64,000 bases of DNA from Clitopilus passeckerianus (taxonomy: Eukaryota; Basidiomycota; Agaricomycetes; Agaricales; Entolomataceae), in contig CALYLX010000157.1 in assembly GCA_944990035.1 (NCBI GenBank), positions 682,001 through 746,000 of the forward strand, in the 5' to 3' direction. The notes beneath the pieces are model-generated. The model did no database searches and was not told the origin of the DNA. It saw nothing but the letters and a program-made list of their open reading frames with translations. The position numbers were made by a program, and so were the translations under genes. Of this stretch, positions 35,076-46,700 are shown one piece after another. Every line of letters begins with the position of its first letter. Within the stretch, counting starts at the first letter, position 1.

Positions 35076-37862
35076 ATGCTGAGGACTTTCGCTTTCTCGA
35101 GGGTATGCGCTCGTCGTGAAATTAGTAGATTCTACTCTGCTGCTGCTGGAACCAACGCTTTTGATGGTGAGCACCCGTTTACAGGCGCTAGTTTCATTGG
35201 CTGACCGGGACGCGTTCAATGTAGTTTGTGTCATCGGTGGTGGACATGCGGGATGTGAGGCAGCTGCGGGAGCCGCAAGAACAGGCGCAAAAACAGTGCT
35301 GCTGACGCAAAAACTGGAAACTGTTGGAGAGATGTCATGCAACCCTTCGATTGGCGGCGTCGGGAAAGGCACACTTGTGAGGGAGGTCGATGCTTTGGAC
35401 GGGGTAATGGGTCGTGTTGCAGGTATGTTTCTTCATCTTTGTTCACTGGATATTAGACCTAAACATATTGCATCCCTCAGACAAAGCCGGCATTCAATTC
35501 CATGTCCTAAATAGATCGAAAGGTGCTGCAGTTTGGGTCAGTTGTCCTGAGGCCTCCATAATTAGCATGAGCTGATCCAGTTGCAGGGCCCTAGAGCGCA
35601 AATGGACCGGAAGCTCTATAAGAAAAACATGCAGGACCTGCTGTTCAACTACAATAACTTGACCATCCGGGCCGGGAGTGTCTTCGACCTGGTCTTTGAT
35701 CATTCAGACCCGACCTCAACAGACCGGTGGGGAAAGATCAAAGGCGTCAAGCTAGGTGAGCACAATTTGTCCAACCTCAGGAAGCTCCCTGATCTTGACT
35801 CATGTTCGTAGAATCTGGCGAAATCATACCATGCAGCCAAGTGGTCATCTGTACAGGAACCTTCCTCTCCGGAGAAATCCACATCGGCATGAAGCGTTTC
35901 CCCGCAGGCAGACTCAACGATGCGCCGTCCTCTTCTAAGGGGCTTTCCGCCTCTCTTGCAGCGGCTGGGTTCAAGCTTGGAAGACTACAAACTGGAACAC
36001 CTGCTCGGCTGGACGGGAAAACCATTAATTTCGAGGGCATGATCATACAGGAAGGTGACAAGGTCCCAAGACCTTTCAGTTTCCTGCATAGCACAGTTCC
36101 CAATGCGGTATGTTGCTAGCTTTTATGAAGCTAAGTCAGAGGCTGATGGTGTGCAGGCTAATCAAGTGGCTTGCTATTTGACCGCGACGACCCCGGAGAC
36201 ACATCAAATAGTAAAGGATAATCTACACCTAAGTTGTCATATTCAGGAAACCAAGAAGGGTTTGTCCTCTTCTGTCCAATTCGTGTTTCGTCTAATGAGA
36301 GGTCTTTTCACAGGTCCCCGGTACTGCCCCTCATTAGAAGCCAAAATCCTTCGTTTTGGACACAAGGCGAAACACAATGTATGGCTGGAGCCCGAAGGCT
36401 ATGACTCTGGTGCGACCTTCATCCCGCTGATGTTCCCCTGGTTTCTGATACCTGACCAGACATCATATACCCGAACGGCATATCCTGCTCTATACCCGAG
36501 GAAGTGCAGGAAGATATGATGCGTACGATACCAGGGCTGGAGAATGTCAAAATGGTTCGACCTGCGTATGGTGTCGAGTATGACCATGTAGATGCAAGGG
36601 AGCTTGGGCGTAGGTCCCCCGCGTGTAGATCTTGTTCATCGCTGATTTTGGTATGATTTCAGCTACCCTCGAGACCAAACGCATCAGTGGCTTGTTCCTT
36701 GCCGGCCAAATCAACGGTACCACAGGCTACGAGGAGGCTGCTGCTCAAGGTGCCGTCGCAGGCATCAACGCTGGCCTGGCTGCGTTACAGAAGCCTCCAA
36801 TGGTTCTAACCAGGGCAGATGGATTTACTGGAGTTATGGTTGACGATCTCATCATCAAGGGGGCTGAGGAACCTTGTAAATATCACTCTGACTATTGTGC
36901 ACCGCGCAATCCTGACGACGCCCTATTCCAGATCGTATGTTCACCTCGAGGTCGGAGTATAGGATGACAATACGTAGCGACAACGCTGACTTGAGGCTCA
37001 CGGAGAAAGGTTTGTTAAGCTACATTTCTGCCTGTGCGTTAATCTGACCACTCTCCCCCTTCTCTAGCGAGAGCGGCTGGTGTTGTTTCCGATGCACGCT
37101 GGCAGGCGTTCGAGAGGACAAGGAAGCAGATCAAGGATACGACAGCTATGCTCAAAGATTTCAGGCTGAGCCCTCAGGTCAGTTTCCAACAATCTTCCTA
37201 GCCACACTAGTACCTAATAAACCTACGTTAGGCTTGGGACAAATACGGTTTTGACATCCAACGAGATGGGATATATAGAAGGTATGCAGTACCAACAAAG
37301 GAGTGTTATGTATCACTCATGGACGGTTGTTAGCGCTTTTGACCTCCTTCGCTACCCCAACATCGACTGCTCTGACCTCAAGGATGCTGTCCCCGCCTTG
37401 AACCATGTTGATGAGCGTGTGCTCAAGAGAGTTGATATCGATGGTTCGTACATCTGCTTTTTGCAGTCTCGGCACGCCCAAAGCCTTATTCATTGCATAG
37501 GCCAATACTTCCCTCATCTGACCCGCCAAACTGCCGACCTTCGAGTATTCATGGAGGACGAATCCCTGATCCTGGATCCCCAGATGGACTACCAGAAAGT
37601 TGATGGACTGAGCTCGGAGGTCAAGGAGAGGCTAGGGAAGGTCCGGCCTACCACAATTGTAAGCGGCATTCTCCCTATCGACTCTGCCTAGATGCTGAGA
37701 CTGTCACTTTAGGGCGCAGCCAAGCGTATGGAAGGCATGACACCCTCCTCAATCGTGGTTTTGCTCAGGCATGCAAAGAGGACCTTTGGGAGATCTTCCG
37801 TGGGTCGGCCACTCAATGAAGGTCTTGATGACGTTTTACAACCAGTCGGTGCTGTGGTATAA
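35076..37862 (+). CDS. MTO1: Mitochondrial tRNA 5-carboxymethylaminomethyl-uridine synthesis protein (GidA/MnmG)
   Basis: The leader [24 protein letters not shown] is a textbook import signal with an RFY|SAA cleavage-like site. It joins through a GT-AG intron to the FAD-binding [18 protein letters not shown], then [55 protein letters not shown] and [14 protein letters not shown]. Further on are [41 protein letters not shown] and the helical C-terminal domain ([20 protein letters not shown]). About 690 aa, the usual length. With Mss1/MnmE it modifies the wobble uridine of mitochondrial tRNAs. About ten short introns; every family landmark is present and in frame. Stop TAA at 37860-37862. Confidence 0.95.
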
Positions 37863-38224
37863 CGTTCCCTTGCACTTGCGGGAGTGACCCGTAGAGAGCT
37901 GTTTATTATGGAGGGGACCCAGGATGTCGCCTAGTCAATGTTGACATCTGAGCAGTCTTCTCTCTGCCAGTTTGAGGCATAATTTACATTTAGATAATAT
38001 TAGACGTAATCTAGACTACATTGCATAATGCTACACTCATCCTTTACCTGAAAACTGAAAGAAATCCGATAGAAAGCCAGCTCAATTGTATCCCCAAAAG
38101 GCAACAACGTCACGTTTCCAAGAATGTTGCAAGCGCAATCGAGACGTGTCGTTTCTCGTTCTCCGCACTCGCACCTCCGCTTTGCCCGCTGCCCGTAAAA
38201 TTCTATAGGACGAACAGCCTAATC
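37863..38224. other. Intergenic between MTO1 and SPC1
   Basis: AT-rich 3' flank of MTO1 followed by the SPC1 leader. Nothing else seen. Confidence 0.5.
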
Positions 38225-38707
38225 ATGTCTTCATTTGAGGCAACTATCAAGGAGTACTTTGAGGGCACTATCGTGAGTTATCTGATTTACCCCAACTATC
38301 ACAAAGTACTGAACTTTTGGGAATGGTTGGAAACAGGATTTTATTGGGCAAAAGGACGTTGAGAAGTTGGCAAAAGTATTCTTGGTCATAGCTTCTGTGC
38401 GTCTCTGTGATACCGAACGAGAATTGAACCGGACAGGACTGATCCCTATGACTTCTCTTGCAGGTCTTTTCTTTCGTGGTGGGCTTCGCATTGCAATCCA
38501 TACAATACACCTTCTGGATATTTTCGGCCGCAACACTCATTATTGCCTTGGTGCGTGCCACATACACGCGCCCTCTGACTCAGATTAGCTGACGCTATGG
38601 ATTCGTACCAGATTACCCTACCTCCCTGGCAAACATATAACAAGAACCCCGTCACTTGGCTACCGAAACTTGAGAATGACGGGAAGGGAACCCAGAAACG
38701 CTCGTAG
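38225..38707 (+). CDS. SPC1: Signal peptidase complex subunit 1 (SPC12 family)
   Basis: Four exons give a 96-aa protein: MSSFEATIKEYFEGTI | DFIGQKDVEKLAKVFLVIAS | VFSFVVGFALQSIQYTFWIF...IIAL | ITLPPWQTYNKNPVTWLP..., ending KGTQKRS at 38707. The pattern 'DFxGQ' at the first helix, two membrane spans joined by a short loop, and 'PPWxxYxxxPxxWLP' is diagnostic of SPC1. It is a non-catalytic ER membrane subunit that helps signal peptidase tell signal peptides from true membrane anchors. All three introns are GT-AG and in phase 0. The gene is easy to miss because no exon is longer than about 90 nt. Confidence 0.9.
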
Positions 38708-39168
38708 CAAGCTTTGCAGTGATCACTTGGGGAGGCTCTGTTGATTTTGATACCCTGTCTACCAGAGCATTGTACGATAAGCAGGAATACAATGCACTCT
38801 TTTCTAGCTGTGCTCTCATGTATCAAGTGGACCAAGCACCATCGTTCATGTCTCATTAAGACCGCGCAACCACTTAGGTACTGTTACTGCCCCTCAAGGT
38901 CAATATTGTCAAGATTCAACTCGTCTGTGCCACCCGTAACGGGTTCACTCCCGCAACTCGCAAACTCCCCACAACCTCCGTGATAATGCGTGTAAGTCAA
39001 TCGCCCCGTGCTTGCATCCTGACAAACCGTTTATTATTAACAACAGATAACAACACTGTTTCAACGAACTTACATATTCGCAGTAAGGGCTGGGGTAATC
39101 ACCCTCTCCGTACCTTCAAGGATCCAGAAGTGAACTTGACATTCCGTGGCAGTTAAATGCTTCCAAAC
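38708..39168. other. Convergent 3' spacer
   Basis: Between the stops of SPC1 (+) and the small secreted protein gene (-). No gene seen. Confidence 0.45.
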
Positions 39169-39454
39169 TCACGCGCACTCCAAGATCTGCCTTCCATAAC
39201 TATTCTTCTTATATTTTGAGGATGTGGCAGGGCTTCCCTCAATTTTGATCGGTGGGCCCTCGTTGTAAGGATCGTCGACCGTTCCAGCCCCGTAGTTGGG
39301 GCAGCACAATTCCTTCAGGCGCTTGGTATGAGGCACAGATGCGGAGCAACTTAACGAGGGCACATACCTTCCGCTCGCTAGGGGCCGCAGTGGCTACGAG
39401 CACAAGAGATGTCAAGATGGATGCGAAGGTTATTTTGAGGATCATTGGGTTCAA
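39169..39454 (-). CDS. Small secreted protein, 79 aa
   Basis: The start MNPMILKITFASILTSLVLV ATAAP is a clear signal peptide with a likely cut after ATA. A 46-nt intron (39322-39367, gtatgt...accaag) joins APSERK to RLKELCCPNYGAGTVDD, so the splice creates a Lys-Arg pair that Kex2 could cut. The mature part has three Cys (CC and a near-terminal C in ILECA), a Pro/Gly-rich middle and a basic KYKKNSYGR segment. No known domain. Such proteins serve as effectors, wall proteins or peptide precursors in basidiomycetes, but nothing here decides. A TATA-like element lies about 50 bp upstream. Confidence 0.7.
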
Positions 39455-39504
39455 CTAATGAAGTTCAAGTCGAGAGTTGCCTCGCATTAGGATCTTTCGT
39501 CCTG

Positions 39505-39511
39505 TATATAT
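39505..39511 (-). promoter_or_regulatory. TATA box of the small secreted protein gene
   Basis: Reads tatata on the minus strand, 51-57 bp before the ATG at 39454, a usual distance for a strongly transcribed fungal gene. Confidence 0.45.
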
Positions 39512-40356
39512 GGCCTACCAAGCAAGGATCCTGTCAAACTTTGAACCCTGTCTGCCGCCATGGCGCAACACGAGGCTCACTTGGGAGTTTAGTCCCATTG
39601 CTCCTGTCGCCTCTTCACCCGAACATGGCGTTAGACTTCCCAGGCAATTATTCTACTTGAGCATCTAGAACGGAGGGCAACTGATGCCAGTCCAACGCGT
39701 CAACCTCATTGGAAATCACGACCCTGGGATACGCTTGGTGAGTTGCACCTGTTCACAACGATTCCTCCCTTCCAGAATACATATAAGCTGTATTAGCTCA
39801 CCCGGGTGCACCTACCGGTATCGACACCGAAGACTAACAATCAACCGGAGTGCGGGAAGCAGGCATTACAGAGGATGCGATACGACCCACACGTGAACCT
39901 CCACTCACTGGGAGGAAATCCTTCAGTAGATGGACAAGCATACCAGTACGCGGGCGTATAAGTATGAAGACCCTGCATTCGATTGTGGGCTACCCCCACA
40001 AATGTCGCCGAATTACATATGTGTACTTTCTCGACTTGCATCTGACCGCGAGGACGGATGCGTGCGTGTGCGCTGTGTGCAAGTGGTGTGCTCCATCGGA
40101 GGCTGCTAACACGCGCACAAGGTTAGTACCACCGAGATCATATCCTGTCAACTCTACATATTGTATCAAGGGATCGTGGCGTGTCAGACGCCACGATTTA
40201 AACGCCTGGCTTTTAGGTTGCACCAATTTGAACTCACCTTTTCCTCTTTCCTGAGCGATTATCCCTGTTATTTACCCAACTCGAAGCTAAACTTCTAAAC
40301 CTTTGACTGGAAACTGGGACAAGATATATTAATTTCCTCATCCTGCTTAGTTCCGA
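39512..40356. other. Divergent intergenic region
   Basis: Upstream DNA of the secreted-protein gene (-) and the tail-anchored protein gene (+). Short frames only, with no support. Confidence 0.4.
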
Positions 40357-41400
40357 ATGTGCTCGTCAGAAGGTTGTCAATCTCAGAGGGAGTGTCGATT
40401 TCACGTAGACAGAACAAGCGGTTCGTTGGAAACGACTCTTGCTTTGCTTGGTCAGGCCGCGACCCCGATTGGAGCTGCAGTCGATGGTGTTCTTTCGGTT
40501 GTTAAACAGCTACAGGTAGGGCATCTTGAATGAGCAAAGTAGTGAACACTCATTTCGGCGATTCAGGGAATGAGGAATGGAGCTGTCGGGTGGAACGACC
40601 TCTCAGCCCATTATGAGCAAATATCGGCAGCCATTGAACTATACTCGGAGCTTCCTGGGATGGAGGAGAAGCTAATTGAACCACTACAAACGTACGTCCC
40701 AAACCAATAGTATTCACGGCCATCGAACTCAATACTTCTCCCACACAAAATAGACAGTTAGTTCGATTGAAGTCTGATCTCGAGTTAATCTCGAACAAGG
40801 GAGCAGATTTCCCATGTGCGCCGGATTCGGAAGCGCGAGCCCTCGACGATCCCTCAGCCACGAAGAAGTGTATCGGGCTGCACAGCGAATGGCTAGCCCG
40901 AATTCTTGCCCGGTCGATGATCGTAAGTCGAAGAGACCTCCAACCACCAAATGGGGCGCTTAGCATCCCTTATACTCCAAATAGCCCGCTGTATCCTGTG
41001 CGAAAAGCCAAGAAGAGGAACAGATTCTCAGAGAAATAAACGAGAAGGCAGCGAAGGGCCGGCAGGAAGGTAGTTTAAGGCACTCTTTTACCGATAATAA
41101 CTTCAGTGAGTGAATCTCGACCACCGACAAACGGTTTTTTCTAATCACTGTGGGTAGAGGATGTCCAGGAGATCATGGTACGAAACGCCATACATACAGA
41201 CACGGGCCTAGCTATCGAAAGGAATGTTATTGGTTAGTATTCGTCCTTCATTTAGGATGTGAACTCCCGCTGATTTGCATCATATAGAGAGATCGCATAA
41301 ATTCTTTTCGGACAATATTATTACGACAGGAGAGGATAGGATGACTATTGCATTCATAATAATTCTACTGAGCGTTTTATGCCTTGGCAAGATGCCTTAG
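40357..41400 (+). CDS. Putative tail-anchored helical protein, 241 aa
   Basis: Six exons join with every phase matching (introns at 40516-40566, 40692-40753, 40923-40984, 41070-41157 and 41233-41287). The N-terminal half is helical: TLALLGQAATPIGAAVDGVL, WNDLSAHYEQISAAIELYSE and QLVRLKSDLELISNKG. It resembles the N-terminal bundles of basidiomycete STAND/NLR and MLKL-type proteins, by eye only. A charged segment follows (SQEEEQILREINEKAAKGRQ). The last exon ends MTIAFIIILLSVLCLGKMP, one short membrane anchor at the very end with a three-residue tail. That arrangement predicts a protein facing the cytosol, anchored in the ER, outer mitochondrial or peroxisomal membrane. There is no nucleotide-binding domain. 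Function unknown. Confidence 0.6.
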
Positions 41401-41554
41401 AATATTTATCAGGCTATCACACAAATATTATTTTATCACCAATAATTACACACAGTGCACACACATTCAATTTTCGAATTCTGCAGAACCAATTATCCAT
41501 TGGCTAGGACAATCTCACTCTTACGCCCACCGAAGAATCCATACCAAGAGAATA

Positions 41555-42391
41555 ATGTCATCCCTCCGCGATCAGGGAGTCCACGACCATCAGATGGCCG
41601 ACGTACTCGATACCCTTTTCCACAAGATCTTCGCTAAAAAAGAAGGAGATCTCGTCGGTATCGTGGCGGACATAGTCGAACTCATTCGTGAAAACGCCGA
41701 CTAGTTTTGCGGCGAGGCACTGCCTCACACGCTAGTGACCTCGCTGAGGCGAATCCTTACAACCTCAGTGAGGTCACCTCCATTTTCGACCAAATCATCA
41801 GCGCTACCGACGACATCGAGGTCGAAGACGACACTTATGGAAAGCGAGCCTTCCCGTTTTTCTTCCGATTATACCTACATGAAATGGTGAACGATCGGCT
41901 TTACGAGTCGGATACAAATAAACCTTTCCGAACGCAAGTCGAAACTTCTAATACTGTCCTTACGGCGGCATTATTGGCGAGGTATTGCTGGAAATATAGG
42001 TTCATCACTGTCAGCAATGTATGCGCGGCCTTCACTGCAGAGGCACTAGCTGTCCCACGCTACAAGGAGGAGACTGGAAGAGGAGAGGTTATGGGAATTG
42101 GTGCCTGCTTGCAGCTTGTTACCGTCGGTGCTGTGGTGAAATACGAGGTATTAGGCCCCGAAGCCGACATCAAAAAGATGGAAGGCTATGTCAAAGAGCT
42201 TCATGACAAGGATGTAATTAAGACACCTAACGGTATCGAGTTACTTTCGGTAAGTACCCATGGTTGAATTTCCGTTATGACAATTATTGATTGTCTACCT
42301 GAAGCGGACTCTTGAATTAGCAAAGAAGGATTTCTCGGAGACTATTTCTTCATCGGGGGCGTGTATTATCCTGTTTCCAAAGGCATCTTAG
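41555..42391 (+). CDS. Hypothetical alpha-helical protein, 237 aa
   Basis: Exon 1 (MSSLRDQGVHDHQMADVLD...GDLV) joins through a 47-nt intron (41658-41704) to a long exon: VTSIFDQIISATDDIEVED, AFPFFFRLYLHEMVNDRLYE, TNTVLTAALLARYCWKYRF-like helices and EVMGIGACLQLVTVGAVVKY. A last exon from 42326 gives KDFSETISSSGACIILFPKAS and a stop at 42391. Phases agree at both junctions. The repeating helix pairs recall MIF4G/HEAT-type folds, but no motif proves it. It lies 154 bp downstream of the tail-anchored protein gene, on the same strand. Confidence 0.55.
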
Positions 42392-43702
42392 TGTACTATG
42401 CCGCCATAATAGTAGGCTCGGAACCAAATCAGACCTTTTCGATTCTATTTCCGAGTGCTCTCCCTCAAGCGCTTAATGTTAGAGAGTTTGAGAGAAAACG
42501 CCATTCATCTTGCCATTCATTCCACATACTGGTACGGACACTAAGCTGCGCTTTTATAAATCAGCAAATTTCTCTGGCAATATTGGCCTCTACTTCACGA
42601 GGAGTCTTGGGCTAGTCACTCGTCCCAACAGGCTCTCAATATTCAATCCTCGAATTGGTGGAGGATTCACGAGAACCGAGGAAGCATGGCTTTTGTTCAG
42701 AGATTAGATGTAGCTTTCATTGGAATAAGGAAAGTTGCTGGCCCTTCTTCTCATCTTTTGCTGCCTCCATCTACTCCACCTGTGATCACGATGGTGTCCA
42801 CGAAGCCTTCAATGGTCCTGGAGGAACCGTCTGGAAATCTGCGGGGAATGCCATTGACCATCAATCATTGATGCATGTGTATGATGGCTTGGTCCGTATC
42901 TGGCGGGGGCGTGTTGTGCCGACCGTCGTGGTTCGGTCTGACGAGCTCACATTTTGCAGCACAGAAGTGAAGCTTAAGGCAAGTCTAGAGGGGTGCTGGG
43001 GTATGGGTTGGATAATTAATTCTATCAAACTGGTGGAGCTTTCTGGTACGGGTTCATGATCATCATCAACTCGCCCTCTACTTGCAACCCCGACCGTGGA
43101 TTGCCAGTTGCTACCAGGCCCTTATACATAGCTGGCCTGAGAGTTTACAGAAGGCTTTTGAAGAAGCGGTGTGTGGGAGGAATTCATGGAGTTGCTCAGG
43201 GTGGTGAATTATCGGCAAAGCGTTGTTGGCTTCGATGCTGGGGTTCTCCCCCTCGATGAGGCATTTATAGAGTACCGTAGCAACGCAGACGATGGCGAGG
43301 AAGATATGGACAGCGAGCAATGAAACAGTATTTGAATGATCCCATCCATCGCGCCGCGGTAGCTGCTGGCTGGAATTGTTGGGCGGCTGTGTCTTGGGCC
43401 AGTTGTCCTTGTTTTCCCTCGTTTTGAATTTCACATCCACTTCACCGCCGCGCTGGAGCTCATCGTCCGCTGCAACGACCATCTCTTGCTCCCAACGGCG
43501 ACTAGCAAGCCAATAGACTGCGGTGTTATTCGTAGCGGGGCTTAGGGCGGCTTAGAAATCAAAAATACCAACAGCAAAGCCGCTGACGGACGTTGTTGGA
43601 GTTTTTTGTTGTTGGGTCCAATCATCATCAGCATCGTTGGCAGTGCACAGTCTGCAATTGCCAACGACGAACAACACGCTCAACGTTGCCTAGGACTGGC
43701 GG
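42392..43702. other. Region of weak open frames before KIN1
   Basis: On the plus strand 42655-43059 is open for 134 codons (including GRVVPTVVVRSDELTFCS). On the minus strand 43111-43482 is open for 123 codons with one good hydrophobic segment (VSLLAVHIFLAIVCVATVLY). Neither matches a family I know. The stretch nearest 43703 must hold the KIN1 promoter. Confidence 0.3.
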
Positions 43703-46700
43703 ATGGCAGCTTACCCTACGCATCTCTCCCAACAAGCGCAGCAATTGAACCAAGTACCAGAAAACGGAGTCATCGCCGACCACCGTGCACTCGCCTTTGA
43801 AGCTTCAACTGAACAAGGTGGCCAGATCACACCCTCGCACGGTGGCATGATTGGAGGGCACGAGTTTGATCTCCCCATTCAACCGCCTTCTCCTACCACC
43901 ACCACCACCACCACACCAGGCTACCAGAACTCGACCTACAATCCTCCACCGGTGGCGATTCCACGCTTACCAACTGGCAATTCTCATAAACCAAGACCAG
44001 TCTCAATGCCACCTCCGATGGCGGCCAATGCTCCGTTCACGCCCGTCAATCCTTCGGCTGCCACGTCCAATGCACCGTCGCAGAACACGTCGGTTTCGGA
44101 GACCAATAATAAGGAACACCACCGCGAGCGCTCGGAACGTCATGCCTCGCGCAATGAACGAGGTTCCGAGTCTGGCTCCCGGCGTCATAGGGACGGAGGC
44201 ACGAGCAAGTCGAGAAGTAACAGGATATTGGGAGACTATACCCTCAGCAAGACGCTGGGTGCTGGGAGTATGGGAAAAGTCAAGTTGGCGACACATAATG
44301 TTACTGGTGAAAAGGTTCGTTCATATTCGTTCATCTCTTCTTATTACTCTTCTCTTTCATTTATGAGTCGTGGCTATGGTGCTAATGTGACTACTTTGGT
44401 GTTCTAGTTGGCGGTCAAGATCCTTCCCCGCACACACCCGACTCCAGCGCCCACCAATGGGGTGACGAGTGAAGCAATAGTGAAACAGAATCAAAAGGAC
44501 CAGTCCAAGGAGATCAGGACACTAAGAGAAGCTGCATTGTCCATGCTCCTGCATCACCCATACATCTGTGGCATGCGTGAGGTATGCCGTCCTACACCGT
44601 TCACCGTGGTTACGATTGACTAATTTCACGTCACTCAGCTCATCGTTCATCAACACCATTACTACATGGTGTTTGAGTACGTGGATGGTGGCCAGATGCT
44701 GGATTATATCATTGCCCATGGACGACTGCGGGAGAGAACAGCGAGGAAGTTTGCAAGACAAATCGGCAGTGCACTTTCGTACCTACATGGGAACAGCGTC
44801 GTACATCGGGGTTCGTTTCTTTGGTCTTTGGTCGCCACTTATCCATGTTGACTTACTGCTTTGACAGACCTCAAAATCGAAAACATCCTCATCTCCCATA
44901 GTGGGAACATCAAACTCATCGACTTTGGTCTTTCAAATCTATATACCCCCTCACCATCGACATTGCAAACATTTTGCGGTTCCCTGTACTTTGCTGCTCC
45001 TGAACTGCTGAATGCAAGACCATATACTGGACCAGAAGTTGATGTCTGGAGTTTCGGCGTCGTCCTATACGTGTTGGTCTGCGGAAAGGTGCCTTTTGAT
45101 GACGCATCCATGCCTGCCCTGCACGCCAAGATCAAGAGAGGACAGGTGGAGTACCCTGTCTGGCTATCGTCAGGTACATCCATTCCATATTCTAATTCAC
45201 ATATCTGGTATTGATGGTCTCAATTTTCAGAATGCAAACACCTTCTCTCCCGAATGCTCGTCACCGTCCCTGCCAACCGTGCAACTCTCCACGAAGTTCT
45301 CAACCATCCATGGATGACGAGAGGATTCAATGGTCCACCAAACCACTACCTCCTTCACCGCGAACCCTTACGAGCGGAGGACGTCGACCCCAAAGTCATA
45401 CATGGGATGAACGGATTCGAGTTCGGCTCAGAGGAGGAGATCAAGAGGCGGCTGCAAGCTGTCCTTGAAAGCGAACGCTACCTACGCGCAGTGGCTCACT
45501 GGGAACGTAAACGAGGCAGCAATCTAGGATTGAACGGCACCAGCACCAATGGCGGTGGAAGCAGTCGCTGGGGCGGTAAGAGCGACTCCAGCTTGGCTAT
45601 CTCGTTTGATGGCTCAACGAAAGTGGACTCGTCATCGACGATGCACACTACGCCAAGCAAGAAGGCCAAGAGGTTTAGTGTTGGGTTCGACTATTATCGG
45701 AAGAAGTTGTTCTCGCCTGGATCTTCGAGTTCCTCGCATAACCCTTCGTCGCCTATGGGGACGTCGCCACCAGGATCGAAGGATCACCTTGCTCACCATC
45801 TTGGACATGACCATTTGCATGGAGAGCCGGAAGATCCTACTGTTGGATTTCATCCCTTGATCTCGATGTATTACCTTGCGAGGGAGAAGATGGAGAGGGA
45901 GCGCGTTTACGGACCCGGAGGCGGTGGATTTGCCAGCTCCCAGATCGAGTTGGAGTCAAGCACAAGTCCAACGAGTCCTTACAACAACGGAGCATCTACA
46001 GGAGAGAAAGATGATGCGGCTGTTCATTCGACAGTTGGCGGGAAAGGCGACAAGAAGGATCAGTATCAAAGCTTGCAACCTCCACCTGCGGCTGCATCTG
46101 CTGACCCGAGGAACAAACCCGACTATTCGATGCCCCTTCCCAAACTGCCACCTCCCGAGACATCGCATTATTCTGGGATGGGATATGATAATGCTTTGGC
46201 TCCTGGCACACCTACCCCCACGACACCGACATTCAACTATCAAGCACCACCGGGACCGAAGCCTAGGATCAAGGATCCTGGACTTCCACCACCATCACCT
46301 TCTGCAGCTGCGGCTGCTACTCTTGGTGCTGTGGAAGGTCTTGCGCCTATCAAAGCTCCCGCCGCCATTCCTCATAGGAGAAGTCACTCGATGAGCCAGA
46401 GGCCTCCTGGCGCAACTGGTACCGTGACAAGGGCCTGGGGAAGCATGTTTGGTGGAACGCCGAACAGAATTGACGATCCTGCCTCTCCCGCTATCGCTGC
46501 TAGGGAGCCACCGAAGACTGTTGGGCCGGAGGTCACTACATTCGCTGCTGCCGAGAAGGAGAAGGAGAAGGAGAAGCCTGAGCAGCCGGAGGACGAGGAG
46601 AAGGAGAATGATGTTGATGAGTTTGGTGGACAGGCTGCTCATGGTGGGGAGCATGGTGGTGGACCACTTTCGGCTGGAGCTACCCTCGTGCGCAAGTTTG

